From the NCBI GenBank assembly GCA_037447655.1, contig JBBHKE010001283.1, forward strand, positions 393,225 to 457,224: 64,000 nucleotides of DNA. Direction: 5' to 3'. Position 1 is the first letter of the stretch; every line of letters starts with the position of its first letter. Origin of the DNA: Zygnema cylindricum (Eukaryota > Streptophyta > Zygnematophyceae > Zygnematales > Zygnemataceae). Positions 1-11,269 of the stretch are shown piece after piece. The position numbers and the translations under genes are program-made. Under the pieces are notes generated by a model. That model ran no database searches. It had not been told where the DNA came from and saw only the letters and a program-made list of their open reading frames with translations.

Positions 1-29
1 TAAGTGACGCTTGAATGAACCGAACAAAA

Positions 30-1016
30 CATAGTTCAAAAGTAGGTGACCGTATGCCCATACAATATGCCTATTGTACGAAAAACATACAATATGCCTT
101 TAAGACCCATATTGTATTGGCCGCAAAATGAAATAAAATAGGAACAGGGTTGAGTTGCACATCGATCGATAGAGAATTAAACGACATGTCTAAATTTTGA
201 AAAAAAACCGGACAAAAAAAAATATTTATGTGAGTTTTGAGGGAGTTTTTATTTAAACCGTCAGATTTGGACGATCGGGCGGTCGTTGATCCAAGAAGGC
301 GATTTAAGAAGATCACATGAAAAGCCCATAACACAACTTACGAAAGGACAATCTGTCATATTAGCGTCTGCAATTTTGAGGGCCACACTAAATAAAGCCT
401 CAAATTGACCAACCAGGCAGTATGGGACGATAAAAAAAATAAAATACCACACTGCCAAAAAAATTACCAAAACCTACGGACCAACCCCGTTGGCGTTCAC
501 ACGGTCGAAACGCGGCTGTCAGACGAATATGTGTGAACGGGATTTTTTACGACATGGTTTTTTTTCCTTTTTAGAACGCACATTCTCATGCGTCCGCGGT
601 TACTAAAACTAATTTATTGTATTTTTAACTTAAAAAGGTACATTTATGTACGGTCTGACACTGACCGTACACCACTCTATTTAAGAGACAACGTACTTTC
701 ATTTTTTACGGTACTTGGAAAATAGCCCTAATTAGAGTAATGAAAAATATAGAATAAACTACGCTATTTGAGAATTTTCCCGGTTTTTTTTTCCCCGTTT
801 TTTTTCCCACGTAATGTCATCCTACGCCGTGTCAGTTCGCTAAAAAATTCCGTCCGGCGGCATGCGCTGTACTTTGATCTTACGTCAGATTCGGACGTTT
901 GTACATGAGTGTGCACGACGCACACACATACAATATGCCTACGTTGCGCGAGTTTTGTGCAAAGTTTTGTGAGCCTACCAAAAGCCTATCATAAAAAAGC
1001 CTACTTTTGAACTATG
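30..1016. mobile_element. TIR transposon with 8-bp target duplication (family 'catag', copy 1)
   Basis: The element begins with CATAGTTCAAAAGTAGG and ends with its inverse complement at 1000-1016. It is flanked by GAACAAAA (22-29) and GAACAAAG (1017-1024), a 7/8 match that fits an 8-bp target duplication. It has no recognisable transposase, so it is non-autonomous. Two more copies lie at 35891-36156 and from 36285. The 8-bp duplication suggests hAT or a similar superfamily, but the terminal bases do not fit the usual hAT YARNG rule well. The interior carries repeat 492-686 and an undisturbed TTA at 361-363, where copy 3 received another element. Confidence 0.75.
492..686. repeat. Interspersed repeat shared with 63813-64000
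   Basis: About 190 bp starting with the phrase CACACGGTCGAAACGCGG matches 63813-64000 in the same orientation with few differences. A more diverged copy sits at about 34800-34985 inside the TA-flanked element 34598-35139. It therefore looks like the central part of a longer member of the TA-target MITE family. No coding sense was seen. Confidence 0.65.
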
Positions 1017-1066
1017 GAACAAAGGGCAGAGCACCGGGTCGCCCGCGACTATTATTAGTCGATAAC

Positions 1067-1239
1067 GTCACCGTTCCAAAACAAAATTAGTGCTCTGTGC
1101 ACACCAACAAAACGTTTGATACACTCCCTTCCCAATTCACCTGAGGGTACTACATCCAGAGTATCGTACGGTAATATCTCTGTTGCATTTGCATCCAGTC
1201 AAACGCGAACAAAGCCAAGACTCCGAGAAGCGCCTGTGA
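1067..1239. repeat. Repeat G, copy 1
   Basis: About 173 bp, from GTCACCGTTCCAAAAC to GCGCCTGTGA, recurs at 14984-15154 in the same orientation with about 90% similarity by eye. No ORF or structural role is recognised. In the second copy the 3' edge abuts a hAT-type MITE. Confidence 0.6.
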
Positions 1240-1705
1240 GGCATAAGGGTCAGAACCGGTCAAAAAATTGTAAGGAAATATTGTACGAAAATGCCTAGAA
1301 TGAATCTAGAAGATGTTTGTCAGATTGTGCATTGATGAAAATAAAATCCAAATTACAAAAGTGTACGAAAGCATCCAAAAAGGATTGACCGATGACCGTG
1401 AACAAAAAAGAAAAGCCACCGACAAATTGACCGATTCTTTGACGTCTGCTCCTTCGTCCATATGGCAGAGGTCGCAAAAGTCAAAAAAGTTCATACCCGA
1501 AACCGACCGTTTTTTTTTTCAAAATATGAGTAAACGACGCCCGACCGAGTTTTGTCACGCTCCAAAATTGGTAACCGTTAACCGACCGACGTTTACGAAA
1601 AAAAAATTAACCGAAACTCGATTTTTAGCGACTAACCGTGCCCGCCCGTAACCGAAAAGGTACAAAATTACAACGCTCATTGTTATTAACGTTAAGCATT
1701 TATTA

Positions 1706-2229
1706 CACCGCGAATCGTAATCATCGTAAATAAATAATTAATGGTATCCATTCCAATGTAGATTTTTTCGTTTTTTCAAAACAAAGTTGTACTCTAGTTT
1801 ATTAATACCTCTAATTTAGGTTTCTGTCACTAATAATTATCCGCTTTACAGAATCTGACAAACGTACAATTTCACATCATATTTATCCGATTTCTTAGGT
1901 ACACATACAGAATCTGACAAACGTACAATTTCACGTCATTTTGACATTTGCATTACGCGGTTTGTGAAAACGCAGTTACATCATAACGGCATGTATTAAA
2001 TCATTTTTTGTACTTTTGTCGTTAATACGGTACAATTTTGCAAGGTCAGACACCGATCGTAAGCAACACTATTTAAAACGGCACTATACTAAAGTTGTTA
2101 ACGTTGATTAAAAAAGTACCTTCAATAATGTAAAGAAAAATTTAGAGTTATTTACTCTTTATAAGGTTGTTGGGTCATAATTCGTGGTGACGGAATTAGC
2201 GTTAATAACGCTAATTATGATTCCCGGTG
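1706..2229. mobile_element. TA-target MITE (family H), nested in the hAT element
   Basis: It starts CACCGCGAATCGTAATC after a TA at 1704-1705 and ends CCCGGTG before a TA at 2230-2231. The ends match other family H copies (30213, 34598, 41034, 54061). TA duplication indicates a Tc1/mariner-like origin. No coding was seen. Internally, a stretch of about 40 bp (near 1851 and 1910) is repeated. Confidence 0.6.
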
Positions 2230-2644
2230 TAGTGTTAATAGAAAAATATGATTAATGATACTATTTAATGCAAATAGACGTGGCAGGTTATAGTCCACGT
2301 CTTTAAATAATATTATTAACTTTATTTTGTGATGTTAATGTTTATTCTCTCGCAAATCTAAATTTTTCACTACAATTTTTCGGACAGTTTTTCTTTCGAC
2401 TACAATACTATGTTATGAATTATGCAAAAAAGGTAAATTTTTAATTATGAATGTTTACAAAAATAGTCTTAGTTATTCATATAGAAAATCAATTAGCAAA
2501 AAACATATTGTGATGAGCAAAAAAATCAAAGCATATTTTGTAGTATCAAATATATGAAAAATCAAATCACAACCTTGTCCTATTTTTGACTCTATTATAC
2601 AAATTCTCAACCTCAAACCTAAAAATTACACAAAATATATAAAT

Positions 2645-2798
2645 CTAAATGTGGTATAAATACTTCGCTTTGGTAATTTGGTAAAAATAAGCATTCCGGT
2701 TTAAGAAAAAAAAAAAAATAATAAATGTGGTATAAATACTTCGCTTTGGTAATTTGGTAAAAATAAGCATTCCGGTTTAAGAAAAAAAAAAAGATAAA
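2645..2798. repeat. Two tandem 77-bp repeats with A-runs, followed by (TA)n
   Basis: A unit beginning TAAATGTGGTATAAATAC is present twice with a 77-bp period, each copy ending in a long A-run. A TA-rich microsatellite follows at 2826-2865. Both lie in the non-coding part of the hAT element. Confidence 0.85.
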
Positions 2799-2913
2799 CA
2801 CTAGAAAAATTGTGAGAAAACAAATATATATGTATATGTATATATATATATTATATATATATAACTAATACTAAAAAAATAACAATAATTAGAAAACAAA
2901 ACAAAATAAAAAA

Positions 2914-5025
2914 CTATGCATTTAAAAGATCTCGGTTGGATCTAACACATAAAAGATCACTAACAATTGAAGTCGCTAGTGCACTCCTCTTCTTTGTTAT
3001 CGTGTTCCCGGCATCCGAAAAAATGCATTCCGACATGGAACTAGAAGCTGAAACAGCTAGAATAGATCTAGCAACACCGGCTAGAATAGGAAATCCTCCA
3101 TATTTCGCACGTACATATGATTTCTTTTTCCACCATTGAAGTATGTTAAGCTTCAATCTTTCGTCGTTGGTTAATTTTAAATCAAAATATGTTCAATTCG
3201 TCACTAACGAGCGTTTTTTTGTCGGTGGAAATAAAAACCTCATTTTCGTCATCGCTCTCACCAAAAAAATTGTGGAAATTTACTACCGAAATCAACGTCA
3301 TCACCTAGGTCGATAGCAAGTTCTCGAAGTTTGACCCTAGCGCTTTCAATTTCGGTTTTCAATACACCAATTATTTCAAGCTTTTGTTTTTGTCCTGGAT
3401 CTAAGAGAGCCGCGATAATATGATACTCATCAAGGCCCCACTACGGTAACGCAAATTTCATAAAAAGTTCTTTCAATTTTTGCAAGTTTGGGGAATCGGC
3501 CGGGCATTCTTTTTCACCGTCATTGTAAGACGTTTTTCTTATCTTACAATGGTTATGCAGAGACGTTAGTTCAAACAAAACCAAATGTAAAGTTGGTTCT
3601 TTGACCTTTTCCAACTTTAGGGTCGCTTCTTGAAACCTTTCCAAAAATCGAATAAGTTCGATAAGGTGGGTCTTATCGATACAAGCAAAAAGTATCAATT
3701 TATTTTTTGCTTGAGCGATTGGTCCTATCTCATTGAACGCATCGTAAATACACTTAAGCATTCGGAGCAAAGAATTCCACCGCGTTGCGTTTTCTTGTTT
3801 TAAAGTGTTTTTCAAAAGATTTTGTAAAATACTATGTTTGAAAAACGTGACCAATGTTTTACACGCATCTAGTAGATCAAAGAATTCAGAAACTTCCACA
3901 TCGTATTTGTATTTTTTGGAAGTTACGCTCTTGTTCAAAATCGTTGTCACAATTGTAGCAATTTTATGGTCCGCGCAAGGTATCCAAGTAAACATACTTG
4001 GTAGACCTTCAGTCGCACACATGTTAGAGCCACTGTCGGTCACAACAACACAACGATTTGTCAAAACATCAAAATTCGACAATTCAAAATTGGTCAAACA
4101 ATTTTTGAAAGCCGCTAAAACATTTTCCGCGGTATGTTTTTCCTCCGAAAAATGATCGACTTGAAGCGTTCGAGCATGAAGTTTAAACTATTTGTCAATA
4201 AAATGAGCTGTTACTGACATGAATGAGGTTCTTTTATTGTCTCGGTCCAGAGATCGGTCGTAAATGCGACAAAAATATTGTTATCAATATTTTCTATAAA
4301 TTTTGGGATGATCAAAATACGAATATCTTTGGCATAAGATATAATGTTGTTTTTTACGCCATTGGCGGACGGGAGTAGTTGGTGGATGTCAACACTTTTG
4401 TTGGACGAAACACCAACATCAAATAATGCTTGACAAAATGCTTGAAAACCTGGGAACAAAAAAAAAGAATAAGAAAATAGCATACAATTATTAACCATGA
4501 TCAATAAATAAGGTTTATATCAAAATAACATCATGACAAACCAAATAATAATAAAAAAATAAAAATAAGCGTACGAATATAAATTATAGATAAGAAAATA
4601 GTGATGAAGCTCAATAATATAAATTTATTAACGAAACAAGTTATAATGACATATACATTAACGCCGTCCTAAATGGAATTCAAAATAAATCATACCTGAA
4701 CCGTCGATCATCGAAAATGGTCGAAGGTCCTCGCAACACATCAACGCCACCATTTTCGCAATTTTTTTTGGTCACTTGTTTTCGCCTCCGTTTTTGAAAG
4801 AAAATTACGAAGAATTCCTCTAGAATTATCCATGTCCCCCAAAGCTAAACATGTGCGAGTGCTAATTGTTGAAGTACCGTTTGTTGACTTGTATTGATAA
4901 ACTACGAAACATGTATTACAAGCCACTAACCCTCCCCCCTTTACTATGTATTTGTTTGATGTTTTAGTTTCATAGACATGTTCAAATTTTTTCCAACAAC
5001 TTGAAGTGGCCCTGCTTTCTTTCAC
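2914..5025 (-). pseudogene. hAT transposase, degenerate
   Basis: Read on the minus strand in order: a BED zinc finger (about 5005-4850) with the CW, paired C-x2-C and GTST signature; a hinge; an apparent intron (GT at 4695-4694, AG at 4451-4450) joining SMIDGS to FQAFCQAL; the first catalytic aspartate in FTTDLW (about 4240); the second in VVTDSGSN (about 4045); the ATRWNSLL segment (about 3780); and the C-terminal dimerisation block ending near 2914 (ILAVSASSSMSE, then CVRSNRDLL). A frameshift near 4745 and in-frame stops near 4190, 3438 and 3255 break the frame, so no functional product is expected. Known for the family: a dimeric or higher-order DDE transposase acting in the nucleus on its own TIRs. 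Confidence 0.9.
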
Positions 5026-5812
5026 TAGGTAATACTGAGCAGTTTCACCATTTTTTTATTTTTGAAGTTCGTTTTGGATTGTAGTTTTAAGAGAAGCGAG
5101 AATGCTTTTGTCCATTTTGGTGTATGACTAGGTTTTGTTTGAATTGTGGTCAAGTTTTTCTAACTTAAATAGCATTCCCATTTATCGATTTATTGTTTGA
5201 AACATGTGAGTAAGCTAATAATTAGGATTTGTCTTGGGAAATTGACGTAATAATTGGATTCCCGCTGATTTATTAACTAATAATGACTACATGTCGCGTG
5301 ACATTGACATAATAATATGATATATTTGTGGAAACGCGGTATAAAACGCATAATTAACACTTTGCAATAATGTACGATGTATGAGTAAGTGAATAGTTAC
5401 GGTCTGTTGCGTTATATTGATATAATAATTTGACATATTTTTGGAAACACCGCATAAAGTGCATAATTAACACTTTACAATAGATTACGATTTGCAACCC
5501 TTATCTTTTTGTAAGATTCGCGAAATGAATAGTGTTAGTACCGTGTCACATTTGCGACGCTAATCATGATGCCACGTACTTCCACAATACCAAAAGTACA
5601 AAGAACAATAATGTTGAAAAAAAAATTACAAATTTTCATTTTTTTTGGTTTTTTGTTTGACCGACCGTAACCGACCGTTTTTTTTTTCTTGGTGAGTCAA
5701 CCGACCGTAACCGCCCGACCCCCAAAATTTGGCAACCGAAACCGTTCCGGATCCAGCGCAGGCGGTCGGTCAACGGTCGGTCACGGTTTCGGTTGACCGT
5801 TTGCGACCTCTG

Positions 5813-6060
5813 CCACACGGATAAAAAGACATATCGAACTGAGTACTACAGTAACAAATGAAATGTTTTATAAGGTACGATACGATACAACAACTTTTGA
5901 TATTATCCAGTATCGCGAGTCTGTATTGCTGATTTGCTGTCCATACCGAGTCGCGCAAAGCCGCAAAGGCATCCAAGATATGCAACACTATTTTGGATCC
6001 TATTTTACTGGACTCCAGCTCACCCTAAAATCCGCGCATTTAGGCAAAAGCAAAAATTGC
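5813..6060. repeat. Repeat P, uninterrupted copy (empty site)
   Basis: The sequence after the hAT right end matches 28500-28618 joined to 30813-30920. The second copy is split by a 2.2-kb hAT-type element. Here the target octamer ATTTGCTG occurs once (about 5928-5935), so this copy is the empty site. No coding is recognised. Confidence 0.75.
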
Positions 6061-6511
6061 AGCATAAGTAGTTATCCTGCTTTTGCTTATCTTCCCAACT
6101 CAGGAATATATTCTCTCTACTCTTTGGCTCTCCAATGGTCTTCTTTTCTCCTTACCGTGAAAATGTCCGCCAAACCCATCCTCATCTTTTTGTAGAATTT
6201 CTGACTCTTATGGGATCCAAAAAAAAAGAAATAGCATTAAGAATTAAAGAAATAAGATAAAGAAATTACTGGAAACACTCCTTAAACAATGGGTATACAG
6301 TACTGTAGTTGTGACTGGTTTTCTCTGATCAGAAGAAGAAACTGATGTGAAAAAATTCCACGTCGCTAGTCAGAAATAAATACATGTACTAATAGTAATT
6401 ACTCGTTCCCATAGGTTTTGTACGTGTCCTGTGAAGATGATGTAATGTTATAAGCATAGATTTAAAGCGACACCACATTTATTACCAACTTATTCCGTGT
6501 ACGCAACATGC

Positions 6512-7220
6512 TGTTAGGATTTAGAACTGAGAACTCATTTAGCGACGAGACATTCTTTTAGACAAAGCAGCGAAGACTAGCGACGAAGTAGTTTCGTCGC
6601 TAGATATTTGAAGTGACGTGGAAATTGATTGTTCGTTATGTTTCGGTTCACGTAAGTTAGAGTCGTACTATAGAAGTGACGTGGAAATTGTTTGGTAGCT
6701 TCCTTTCGTTTCACGTAAGTTTGAGTCATACTATAGAAGTGACGTGGAAATTGTTTCGTCGTCTCAGTTCACACAAGTTCTAGTCTTACCATGTGGTTCA
6801 AGTCGGTTCGCAGTTGACGTTTCTAGTTGGGTACCGTGTTGTGCTACGTATTGGTGTAGTTTGATTGGTTAGCGCTTAGTGCGTTTTACATGTCCGGTTT
6901 GGTTTGTATTGTTACGTGACGTTTGAAGGAGTATATTGAGGCGTAGTGAGAGAGAGGTTTTTATCAATTGAGTGAGAGTTGATCCTCCTTGTAGATTATC
7001 AAGGAGTTAGAGGAATGGAAGTATCTTGACAGCTTAGTTGAGTTTGAGGAATTGGAGGAGTTAGAAATGAGAGTGTTTTGAGGGTGTGAGGAAATTATGT
7101 AAGGAAAGTTCTCTATGGAATATATTGGCTTCCTAAAGGCAATTTTTTTCTCTTGTGTGTGTTTTATCGTTTATGCTTCAGCTTGCATTTGCACTCAGTT
7201 TGTATTATGCGATCCTTTCA
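6512..7220 (+). repeat. 5' LTR
   Basis: 709 bp with TG...CA ends. Three tandem units of about 63 bp, each starting GAAGTGACGTGGAAATTG, lie at about 6610-6790, a possible enhancer-like array in U3. The sequence corresponds to the 3' LTR throughout. Confidence 0.93.
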
Positions 7221-7222
7221 AT

Positions 7223-7237
7223 TGGTATCGGAGCAGG
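7223..7237 (+). other. Primer binding site (tRNA-Met type)
   Basis: TGGTATCGGAGCAGG lies two bases after the 5' LTR. It differs by one base from the common plant site complementary to initiator tRNA-Met. Confidence 0.9.
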
Positions 7238-10200
7238 TTATGCTTCAATTTATGAGAGACGTGTAGGAAATGAGAAGGAAGAGTGAATCTAGTTTCGAGG
7301 TGCTCAGTTTGACAGTTCCCTTCCGCCTTCGGATGATCGGCTACAAAATTCCGTGGATGAGTTGATGTTATTTATGAAGAAGGAAAACAGGAGAATTCGG
7401 ATTCTTGTTCTAGTTTGAAAGAAATAAAAGAGTAAAGATGGAGTGGAGGTAGAGAGAGATTGTTCTCTCGGAAGGAAGAAGATTACTCCTTCCCTCCTGG
7501 CGGCCCTCATAGGGACTTCGACATTCGTTCGGAGAACCATTCAGTTTTTATTTGAGTTTTATTTGAGGAAGAATCTCGGATGTATGGAGGCCCGAGTAAA
7601 TTGGAATATCAATTTCCGAAATTGTTCGACAAATTGATGTTGTGTATTGATGCCCGATTGCAATCTGAAGCAAGAGGTAGAGAGAGGAAGAATCATAATC
7701 CCTTTTTGAATGGCGATGGAGATGAGAGTGGAGGAGGTGATGGTATACGATGATATGAAGAAATAGAAAGGGAAAGTGTTACTTTGAATTTCGAGGAGGA
7801 GAGGTGACATTTGTGGAGTTTGAGGACATATTATTCCTCAATGTTACTTAAATTATTTCGGTGGAGGAAGAGGCCGTGCAAGAGGCGACCGGGGCGATCA
7901 CGGTATAGGCAGCCGCCCTGATTGGTGGTTATGATTTTGATTTTTTTTATTTTTTTTGAAATTATTTTGATGTTGGAAATGATACCGACGACGAATTTTT
8001 TTTTTATTCTTATTTTGATGATTGATCTGATAAGTGGAGAATGAAGATTGAGAAAAAAATTCAATTTTTATGAGAATATCAAATTTTATGATTTCTTGGA
8101 CATTGCAGATTCGGAATTGGAGGAGAAACTGCACGTCCACATCCGAAAGAGAAAATTGAAGAGAAATGTTGAAATGAAGCGTGACATTGAAGTGTATATT
8201 GATGATTGGAGTGATGAAATTTTATTTTCCGAATATCTTTGAAATCTCGGAAATTTGAAGGTTTAAATTCGAGTTCTACTTTAGATTTAATGAATCTAAA
8301 TCAGAGGAAGAGAAAAGGAGAGAACAAATTATTTCAAAGGAGATTTAATTTATGAAGAGGAAGAGGCTGAATAAGCTTTCATATATTTGGCAAGAAGAAA
8401 GGGTTTCAAACTCGAATCATTCTAGTTCGGAGGTGAAAGAAGTTCGGAGGAGGTGTTGTGTGACTTAAGTTTTATGTCGATGTGAAAATTCGGATTGAGA
8501 TGGGAGGAAGAAAAGGCTTTTGTCCTTTGAAGAGTCAACCAGATCCCAATCCGGATGGAGGTGATTCTTATTTTGAAGTAGAAGAAGAAAAAGATGATGA
8601 AAAAAAAGTCAACGAAGAATCCGAAGTAGTCGAAGAAGTCGAAGAGGGCAAAGAAGACAAAAGTGAATTAAAAGGGAAGAGAAGAGTGAAAAATGAGAGA
8701 GAAAAAGAGTGTAAAGAAAAATGAAGAGAAGAAGATTAAAGCTGTTTTTGGGAGGAATGAAGTGTGTCGATGTGATATATCGACCGAGGTGTAAAGGAGT
8801 GTTTTATGAATAAGAAAGTAAACGTGTTGTAGTGAGTTGAAAATGAATCTCGACATTTTGAAGATCTATTTTTGGAGGGAATTTTATTTCATACTTTTGT
8901 ACGTTTATTTCTTGAAGAAGTGAATCAAAGTGAATCGAGGTGGATGATGTGACAATTACCTAAATCGCCGATTAGCTTGGAAGAAGCGTCATTCAAGTTT
9001 GGCATTCTCAATTTCTGTCCGCAATTCGAATGTGTACAGATTTATTTGATTTTTGTCGTTAATGACTGCGCCATTTTTGTCGTGGATTTCGTTGACGTAA
9101 AGTTTCAATGTTTCCATGATTAGAGGAAGAAGAGGAGGAGCTTAGTGTTGGAACAAAGACCAGTATCTTTACCGACAGCTTTGGTCATTTTTCTAACAAA
9201 GAAGAGGAGGAAGAAATGGCGTTCCATATTGGAACGAGACCGGTATTTCGCCAATTGTTTCGGTCGTTTCCTGACTTTGTCAAACGCCGAACTTTTGTAT
9301 GGTCGTTAAGTTTTTTTTCCGTTGGTATTTTTTTTTATTTTGGTTCAACATTGTATGTGGTGTAATATTGAAGTGAAGTTTTGTACGGCAATCTGTTTGA
9401 TTATTACAGTGAGGCCTAATATGGTGCGGCGGTTACCTAAGTCGCACTGTGGATTCGTATTGGTGCGGCGGTTACCTAAATCGCTACGTGAATTATTATA
9501 GGTCGTTGAGATATGAAGTTGAAAGTACATTATTTGATTTTGACGTATCTATGAAGGAGGAGTGATTGTTTCGTACAAGGCGTTAATGCCTCTTGTACTT
9601 TGGAGTTTGCGGTACATTTCCTTGCAAGATATTTTTGGCGGTTCCTTTTGGTCGTCGTCAGATTTTGTTGGTCGCAGAGTTATTTGAAGTCGAATTATGC
9701 GGATCTTCTCGTACCTTATTTGTACTATGTGGATGTGATTATGGTTTCAGTTGACGAAAAATTATTTGGAAGTGCTAATTTTAATGGAAGTTGTAACGTG
9801 GAGTTATTTGACGTGGATTTGCAGCGTGGACTTTTCATTTATTTTGATTTCAAAATTTCACCACCTTGTTACCGTTTTTTCGTTTGGAGCGTTATTTTGT
9901 TTTCTTTTGAGATTCTAAGAACAAATGGAGAAGCGCTATGTGGCGCATGCGTGAATTTTGATGCGCGAAGTTACGGATGAATTTTGAGTGGTGATTGAAA
10001 GAAAAAATTGCAATCAAGTTGTAACGCTCTAGAGGGGGCTACGGCACTTGGAGTTGATTGAAGTTTGCGAGGATTTTGTTGGAGGATTATTCGATTTGGC
10101 GTTTATGGAAAAATTGCGAGGAGAAATAATTGTTTCTTATGTCGGACATTTGATGCTTTGTGTCGTACATTAATCCGGTGTTTTAATTTGTCGTTTGAGT

Positions 10201-10528
10201 TTGCTTCATGACGTTTTACGGAGGGGAAGTTTTAAGTTGTGATTGGTGTAATGGTTACAAGTTTGAGAGGGGGATTGTTAGACTCAAATTTGTAATCGGC
10301 CGTCGCATGTCTGCTGCGCGGTCGTCCAGCTTGTCTTTTGCTGTTTTGTGTAAGTTCGTTTATGTTATTTTGGAGTCGAGGTGGTGGTTTGATAATTCCC
10401 ACATTCAGAGGGGAATTGTTAGGTTTTACATTGTGGGATTTGTGTTAGCGTTGGTTGGCAGCTTAGCAACCATTGTAGGAAAGAAATTAGTAGACATGGA
10501 GTGAGAGGGGGCTTTGAGTGTCTCAGTA

Positions 10529-10538
10529 AGAGGGGGAA
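10529..10538 (+). other. Polypurine tract
   Basis: AAGAGGGGGAA-type purines abut the TG of the 3' LTR, the expected plus-strand priming site. Similar purine-plus-TTGTTAG junctions occur upstream at about 10267 and 10408. Confidence 0.85.
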
Positions 10539-11264
10539 TGTTAGGATTTAGTACTGAGAACTCATTTAGCGACAAGACATTCTCGTAGCTAAAGCAGCGA
10601 CGACCAGCGAGGAAGTAGTTTCGTCGCTAGATATTTGAAGTGACGTGGAAATTGATTGTTCGTTTTGTTTCGGTTCACTTAAGTTAGAGTCGTACTATAG
10701 AAGTGACGTGGAAATTGTTTGGTAGCTTCGTTTCGTTTCACGTAAGTTTGAGTCATACTATAGAAGTGACGTGGAAATTGTTTGGTCGTCTCAGTTCACA
10801 CAAGTTCTAGTCTTACCATGTGGTTAGTCTTACCATGTGGTTCAAGTCGGTTCGCAATTGACGTTTCTAGTCGGGTACCGTGTTGTGTTACGTATTGGTG
10901 TAGTTTGATTGGTTAGCGCTTAGTGCGTTTTACATGTTCGGTTTGGTTGGTATTGTTACGTGACGTTTGAAGGAGTATATTGAGGCGTAGTGAGAGAGAG
11001 GTTTTTATCAATTGAGTGAGAGTTGATCCTCCTTGTAGATTATCAAGGAGTTAGAGGAATGGAAGTAGCTTGACAGCTTAGTTGAGTTTGAGGAATTGGA
11101 GGAGTTAGAAATGAGAGTGTTTTGAGGGTGTGAGGAAATTATGTAAGGAAAGTTCTTTGTGGAATATATTGGCTTCCTAGAGGCAATTTTTTTCTCTTGT
11201 GTGTGTTTTATCGTTTATGCTTCAGCTTGCATTTGCACTCAGTATGTATTATACGATCCTTTCA
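10539..11264 (+). repeat. 3' LTR
   Basis: 726 bp, 17 bp longer than the 5' LTR because TAGTCTTACCATGTGGT is tandemly duplicated near 10810-10845. The other differences are scattered substitutions. Confidence 0.93.
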
Positions 11265-11269
11265 CATGC

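Larger units (their letters stand above)
1466..5812 (-). mobile_element. hAT-superfamily DNA transposon (degenerate, near full length)
   Basis: The terminal inverted repeats begin CAGAGGTCGCAAA at 1466 and are mirrored at 5800-5812. This fits the hAT rule YARNG. The flanks CCATATGG (1458-1465) and CCACACGG (5813-5820) form a plausible 8-bp target duplication; the paralogous flank at 28500-28507 reads CCACATGG, one change from the left side. Both subterminal regions are packed with ACCGACCG-type motifs in both orientations, as expected for transposase-binding subterminal repeats. The transposase (2914-5025, minus) is broken, so the copy should be inactive. A TA-flanked MITE (1706-2229) sits inside it. 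Confidence 0.85.
6512..11264 (+). mobile_element. Complete LTR retrotransposon structure, coding decayed
   Basis: Two direct repeats starting TGTTAGG and ending TTTCA bound the element: 5' LTR 6512-7220 and 3' LTR 10539-11264. CATGC occurs on both sides (6507-6511 and 11265-11269), an exact 5-bp target duplication. A primer site matching the plant tRNA-Met class follows the 5' LTR, and a purine tract precedes the 3' LTR. The LTRs are nearly identical apart from a 17-bp duplication in the 3' copy, so insertion is fairly recent. The 3.3-kb interior has no intact gag, protease, reverse transcriptase or integrase. An Arg/Gly-rich patch near 7870 and an acidic Glu/Lys ORF (8482-8724) are all I see. 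It is best read as a non-autonomous (LARD-like) element; superfamily undecided. Confidence 0.93.

Noticed and set aside
8482-8724. Acidic Glu/Lys ORF in the LTR element as a gene
   Set aside because: Low-complexity and isolated. No gag or pol motif adjoins it, so it is only noted as part of the decayed interior.
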